From Methyloceanibacter sp. (GTDB taxonomy: Bacteria > Pseudomonadota > Alphaproteobacteria > Rhizobiales > Methyloligellaceae): 7,998 nt of DNA. Location of the stretch: contig JALHTP010000275.1 in NCBI GenBank assembly GCA_022865725.1, positions 1 through 7,998 on the forward strand. The letters are read 5' to 3'. Shown here piece after piece: positions 4,958 through 7,998 of this stretch (its first letter is position 1; every line of letters starts with the position of its first letter). Under the pieces are notes generated by a model. The model had not been told where the DNA came from. It worked only from the letters and a program-made list of their open reading frames with translations, and made no database searches. Both the position numbers and the translations under genes were made by a program.

Positions 4958-5884
4958 GTGGGGTGTAGTAGCGTGAGTAACGACGTTCCAGGCGGCGGTA
5001 GTGGTCTCCTCGTTCCGCCTTCTGGCGTTGGAAAAGCAGGTGGGGCAAGGGCGAGAGTCCTGATTGAGCGTTTACGTGCGCAAATCCGCGTGCTCGAGCA
5101 GGTTCCCGTGTCTCTGGGCATTCCCCCCGCACCGGGCGCGGCCCCTCCCCGCCCCGCCTGCTCTCTATCCCTTACTTCTGCAATCTCCTCTCCCTCCCCT
5201 GCAAGGGAGAGGCAGGCGCCCCTGCACAAGCTCAAATGTGCGGGCCTGCATGAGATCAGGCCTGAAGCCTATCGCGACGGGCCGGCTTCGCTCGGTTTCG
5301 CCCTTGCCATGATCGCCGAACAGGCGGCTCGCCGCATCGAGCGCCGGGATCTCGTGCTGTGGTGCCTCACCAAGACCGCGGCGCGAGAATGGGGGCGCCC
5401 TTATGGGCCGGGCTTGCGCGCCTTCGGTCTCGACCCTGCGCTTTTTCTCATTGTCGAGGCGAGGGATGCGGCAAGCGCCGCCTGGGCTCTGGAAGAAGGC
5501 TTGAAGAGCCGGGTGCTGATCGCGGCTCTGGCAGAGATCGAGATCAAGACGCCGCTCTTGAGCCGCCGTCTCAGTCTCGCCGCGCAGGCCTCGGGCACGC
5601 CCTGCCTGCTGCTCTCAAGGCATCGGCAATCTGGGCTGCCCGGGACCCTCACACGCTGGCGCATCGCTGCAAGGAGAAGCGGCCCCGCCCCCTTCGACGC
5701 GACGGCGCCAGGCGATCCTTCCTGGCAGATCACCCTCGAGCGCTGCCGGGGCGAGGCTCCGGGGCAGAGCTTTATCGTGGAGTTCAGTCATGAGTCGTTT
5801 CGTCTCCGTCTTTCTACCGCATCTTGCGATCGAACGGCTGAAGCGGGAGCGAGCAGCGAGCTGCGCCGCGCCTTTAGCCGATGA
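4958..5884 (+). CDS. imuA: ImuA, SOS-induced translesion synthesis accessory protein
   Basis: A 308-residue RecA/SulA-like accessory protein of the ImuA-ImuB-DnaE2 mutasome, which makes damage-induced mutations and works with ImuB. Start is a GTG at 4958 with TTGAGG just upstream; a GTG at 4973 is an alternative. Landmarks are RARVLIERLRAQIRVLE (31-47), the segment CAGLHEIRPEAYRDGPASLG (94-113) usual after the degenerate nucleotide-binding region, LWCLTKTAAREWGRPYGPGL (134-153), FGLDPALFLIVEARDAASAAW (156-176) and TLTRWRIAARRS (230-241). The C-terminus is FIVEFSHESFRLRL. Odd feature: where relatives have a short GIPAID-LPGGGL-type stretch before LHEI, residues about 56-90 are a Pro/Ser-rich, repeat-derived segment (hairpin DNA at 5187-5212). 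The last 95 bases overlap imuB in another frame. First gene of the operon, under the LexA box. Confidence 0.9.
   Translation: MGCSSVSNDVPGGGSGLLVPPSGVGKAGGARARVLIERLRAQIRVLEQVPVSLGIPPAPGAAPPRPACSLSLTSAISSPSPARERQAPLHKLKCAGLHEIRPEAYRDGPASLGFALAMIAEQAARRIERRDLVLWCLTKTAAREWGRPYGPGLRAFGLDPALFLIVEARDAASAAWALEEGLKSRVLIAALAEIEIKTPLLSRRLSLAAQASGTPCLLLSRHRQSGLPGTLTRWRIAARRSGPAPFDATAPGDPSWQITLERCRGEAPGQSFIVEFSHESFRLRLSTASCDRTAEAGASSELRRAFSR
5187..5212. repeat. C-rich hairpin inside imuA, probable repeat fragment
   Basis: CCTCTCCCT (5187-5195) pairs perfectly with AGGGAGAGG (5204-5212) around CCCCTGCA. The core closely resembles one arm of the large palindromic element in imuB (7203-7229): both read CTCCCTCCCC, a short variable stretch, GCAAGG and a G-rich end. 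It is translated in frame as SSPSPARERQA at a place where ImuA proteins normally carry a conserved short segment. The full extent of the foreign sequence, perhaps 5125-5227, cannot be fixed by eye. Confidence 0.55.
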
Positions 5885-7460
5885 CCGGCCTTTGGCCCTT
5901 ATCGGCCACGCGGAGCGCGGACTGACGCTCAGTGCGGTCAATGCGGCATGCCTCCGCCAAGGCCTCTTCCCCGGCCTCGGCCTCGCCGACGCCCGCGCCA
6001 TCTGTCCGCATCTTCTCACTTTTCCCGCCGCGCCCAGGAAGGATGCAGAGGCCCTTCTCGACCTCGCCCGCTGGGCCTCTTGCCGCTACAGCCCCAACCT
6101 GAATGCCGACGGCGACGACGGGCTCTGGCTCGAAATCACCGGCGTGCCCCATCTCTTCGGCGGCGAGAAGGCGCTTCTTGCCGACATGGCGGCACGGCTC
6201 ACGCGCGCAGGTCTAACCGCGCGGTTTGCTCTTGCCGGGACCTTGGGCGGCGCCCATGCGCTCGCCCGCCACGCGCGGAACTCTCTTAGCATCGTCCCTG
6301 AGGGCGAGATCGGGACCGCGCTCGCGGCCCTCCCCATCGAGGCCTTGCGGCTTGAGCCCGAGATCGTGGTGCTCTTGAAGCGGCTTGGGCTTAAGCGCAT
6401 CGGCCAGCTCTACGACCTCCCGCGGGCGAGCCTCGAGCGGCGGTTTCACGCCAAGGACACGGCCGAAGCGGTCCTTTATCGCCTCGATCAGGCGCTTGGG
6501 CGGAGCCAGGAGCCGCGCGTCCCTCTCCTGCCCTCGCCCGACTTCGTGGCGAGGCTTCCCTTTCCCGAGCCTCTCATCACCCATGACGGCGTCTTGAGCG
6601 CCCTCGATCATCTCGCCAGCGCGCTTTGCGCGAAGCTTGCCCGCGCAGAGCGCGGGTGCCGCCGCTTCGCGCTTTGGATCGCCCGCGCCGACGGCTCCTC
6701 GACCGTGATCGAGGCTGGCTTGAGCGCCCCCTCGCGCGAGCCCAAGCATCTCTTGCGCCTTCTGCAAGACAAGCTCGAGGAGCTCGACATGGGCTTCGGC
6801 GTCGACCTCATGTCGCTTGCGGCGCTCGTGACCGAGACGCTTCCTTTCGCGCAAACCACCCTCACGCAAGGGAACGGAAAAGCGGCGGCGGAACCTTTGA
6901 TCGACCACCTGGTCAATCGCTTGGGCGCGCGCGCCGTGCGCCGCCTCTTCCCACGGGCAAGCCACATACCGGAATTGGCGCAAAGTCTAAAGAGCGCCTT
7001 TGCCGGCCCTTCCTTCTGGCTCGAGCAACCTGAGAAGCCGCCGCGGCCGCCGCTTCTCTTCGCGCGCCCAGAGCCTCTGACGGTGCTTGCCGAGATTCCG
7101 GAAGGCCCGCCGGCACGCTTCACCTGGCGGCACGTGACGCGCCGCGTGGTCAAGGTGGAAGGTCCCGAGCGCATCGCGCCTGAATGGTGGCGGGCATTGC
7201 GTACTCCCTCCCCCAGCAAGGGGGAGGGTGGCGATGGCCAAAGGCTATCGCCGGGTGGGGGTCCTGTTGCGCGCTCGGTTACCCAGTCTGACCCCCTCCC
7301 CAACCCTTCCCCTTGCTGGGGGAGGGAGTCCTCGAGGCCGCGCGACTATTACCGGGTCGAGGACGAGGACGGGCACCGCTACTGGGTGTTCCGCGAAGGC
7401 CTCTATCAGGAGGCCGCTGGCGGCACGCCCATCTGGTATCTGCACGGGGTCTTCGGGTGA
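5790..7460 (+). CDS. imuB: ImuB, Y-family-polymerase-like translesion protein
   Basis: A 556-residue member of the ImuB group: Y-family polymerase fold, catalytically inactive, acting as an adaptor linking DnaE2, ImuA and the sliding clamp. The N-terminus RFVSVFLPHLAIERL (3-17) replaces the usual motif I acidic residue, as typical for ImuB. Next come GLFPGLGLADARAICPHL (58-75), DDGLWLEITGVPHLFGG (109-125), a helix-hairpin-helix LKRLGLKRIGQLYDLPR (196-212), the little-finger region, and a C-terminal domain with KVEGPERIAPEWWR and YYRVEDEDGHRYWVFREGLY. That last domain is split: residues about 472-514 (TPSPSKGEGG to LPNPSPCWGRES) are encoded by a palindromic element (7203-7329), making the protein longer than usual. 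The ATG at 5790 has GTGGAG 8 nt upstream. The start overlaps imuA by 95 bases; the stop shares one base with the dnaE2 ATG. Confidence 0.93.
   Translation: MSRFVSVFLPHLAIERLKRERAASCAAPLADDRPLALIGHAERGLTLSAVNAACLRQGLFPGLGLADARAICPHLLTFPAAPRKDAEALLDLARWASCRYSPNLNADGDDGLWLEITGVPHLFGGEKALLADMAARLTRAGLTARFALAGTLGGAHALARHARNSLSIVPEGEIGTALAALPIEALRLEPEIVVLLKRLGLKRIGQLYDLPRASLERRFHAKDTAEAVLYRLDQALGRSQEPRVPLLPSPDFVARLPFPEPLITHDGVLSALDHLASALCAKLARAERGCRRFALWIARADGSSTVIEAGLSAPSREPKHLLRLLQDKLEELDMGFGVDLMSLAALVTETLPFAQTTLTQGNGKAAAEPLIDHLVNRLGARAVRRLFPRASHIPELAQSLKSAFAGPSFWLEQPEKPPRPPLLFARPEPLTVLAEIPEGPPARFTWRHVTRRVVKVEGPERIAPEWWRALRTPSPSKGEGGDGQRLSPGGGPVARSVTQSDPLPNPSPCWGRESSRPRDYYRVEDEDGHRYWVFREGLYQEAAGGTPIWYLHGVFG
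7203..7329. repeat. Large palindromic element inserted in frame in imuB
   Basis: Arm 7203-7229 pairs with 7303-7329 over 27 positions with a single G-T pair; the outer 19 bases (actccctcccccagcaagg) are perfectly complementary. The 73-base interior has its own hairpins: GCGATGGCC-AAA-GGCTATCGC (7231-7251), and GGGTGGGGGTC (7253-7263) with GACCCCCTCCC (7290-7300, 10 of 11). It adds about 43 codons with no stop between EWWRAL and RPRDYYRVEDEDG of ImuB. Pro/Gly-rich PSPSKGEG-type translations of such elements are familiar from Rhizobiales genomes. It carries no transposase and no evident target duplication. Confidence 0.85.
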
Positions 7461-7998
7461 TGACGTTCGACGTGGCCCGCTACGCCGAGCTCGAAGTCAC
7501 CACCAATTTCTCCTTCCTCAATGGCGGCTCTCACCCCGAGGAGCTGGTGGCGACGGCAAAAGCGCTCGGGCTCGAAGCCATCGCCGTCACCGACCGGAAC
7601 ACGCTTGCGGGTGTCGTGCACGCTCATCTCGCCGCCAAGGAGGTCGGCATCAAGTTCATCGTCGGCGTCCGCCTCGATCTGCAAGATGCACCGAGCCTGC
7701 TCGCTTTTCCATGCGACCGCGCCGCCTATGGCCGGCTCTGCCGGCTGCTCACCTTGGGTCAGCGCCACGCCGAGAAGGGGCAATGCACGCTCTATCTGGC
7801 CGACGTCGCCGCCCATGCCGAAGGCCTGATCTTCATCGCGCTCCCGCCCGACGGTTTCCCTCATAACTCTCCGGTGTCATCGCCGGGCTTGACCCGGCGA
7901 TCCAGTAATCACGCGAACGGCAAGGGGCTACTGGATGCCCGCCTTCGCGGGCATGACAACGCAGATTTTGAATCGCAACTCCGCCGTATCAAACAGGC
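7460..7998 (+). CDS. dnaE2: DnaE2 (ImuC), error-prone DNA polymerase III alpha subunit, N-terminal part
   Basis: The first 179 codons are present and the frame runs off the window. This is the C-family polymerase of the mutasome, which does the actual error-prone synthesis. The N-terminal PHP domain is clear: YAELEVTTNFSFLNGGSHPE (8-27), ELVATAKALGLEAIAVTDRN (28-47), TLAGVVHAH, IKFIVGVRLDLQD, YGRLCRLLTLGQRHAEKG and HAEGLIFIALPPD (to residue 131). TTNFSFL and SHPEELV are the DnaE2 forms of the motifs. Then about 37 residues (132-168, with SSPGLTRRSSNH and LLDARLRGHDN) are foreign, encoded by a dispersed palindromic element, before DFESQLRRIKQ resumes the family sequence. The frame stays open throughout. 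The ATG overlaps the imuB stop by one base (TGATG), so translation is coupled. Whether the polymerase works with this insert is unknown. Confidence 0.92.
   Translation, partial: MTFDVARYAELEVTTNFSFLNGGSHPEELVATAKALGLEAIAVTDRNTLAGVVHAHLAAKEVGIKFIVGVRLDLQDAPSLLAFPCDRAAYGRLCRLLTLGQRHAEKGQCTLYLADVAAHAEGLIFIALPPDGFPHNSPVSSPGLTRRSSNHANGKGLLDARLRGHDNADFESQLRRIKQ
7876..7957. repeat. Complete copy of the dispersed palindromic element, in frame inside dnaE2
   Basis: Same order of parts as the intergenic copy at 828-921 and same orientation. GTCAT (7876-7880) is complementary to ATGAC (7953-7957). Hairpin 1 pairs CGCCGGG (7881-7887) with CCCGGCG (7893-7899) around the identical loop CTTGA. A middle arm pairs TCCAGTA (7901-7907) perfectly with TACTGGA (7929-7935). 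Hairpin 2 is ATGCCCGC-CTTC-GCGGGCAT (7935-7954). The stem of hairpin 1 differs from the intergenic copy but stays fully paired, so the pairing, not just the sequence, is kept. The interior between the middle-arm halves differs freely. Confidence 0.9.

Noticed and set aside
4892..5132. N-terminal extension of the nickel-exporter frame up to 5132
   Set aside because: This part is antisense to the imuA promoter and start and has no exporter-like sequence; the real upstream exporter span is in another frame.
6213..6983. 256-codon open frame on the - strand
   Set aside because: Antisense to imuB, low-complexity basic product, no ribosome site or domain.

Overview
The window looks like chromosomal DNA of a GC-rich alphaproteobacterium, most likely of the Hyphomicrobiales (Rhizobiales) type. 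Four things point there: the imuA-imuB-dnaE2 mutagenesis cassette, a direct-repeat LexA box of the GAAC-N7-GAAC class upstream of it, the style of the ferrochelatase and 1-Cys peroxiredoxin, and the dispersed palindromic repeats. No tRNA, rRNA, CRISPR array, transposase or phage gene is visible.

Left part (1-4900): everything reads leftward. From right to left it holds a 5'-truncated, frameshifted remnant of a nickel/cobalt exporter (NicO/RcnA type), a Prx6-type 1-Cys peroxiredoxin, a frameshifted small-protein pseudogene, a Nudix hydrolase, a possible 25-residue ORF, an intact 62-residue paralogue of the broken small protein, ferrochelatase (hemH), and a tightly coupled pair encoding a small lipoprotein and a small secreted protein. 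A dispersed palindromic element separates hemH from the lipoprotein. Half of a second copy lies at the window edge, just past the secreted-protein gene.

Right part (4900-7998): a rightward, translationally coupled cassette imuA-imuB-dnaE2, with dnaE2 cut by the window end. Its promoter is readable: a TTGACT / 17 nt / TAGAAC pair whose -10 overlaps a perfect LexA box. ImuA, ImuB (a Y-family-like protein without the usual catalytic motif I) and DnaE2 form the SOS-induced error-prone translesion system known from Caulobacter and other bacteria.

The most striking observation is that all three genes of this cassette carry palindromic, repeat-like DNA that is read through in frame. ImuA has a C-rich hairpin just before its GLHEI segment. 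ImuB has a 127-bp element with 27-nt inverted arms splitting its C-terminal domain. DnaE2 has a full copy of the same dispersed element found at 828-921, inserted in its PHP domain. The cassette promoter also lies directly against the broken end of the nickel exporter, which suggests a rearrangement junction.
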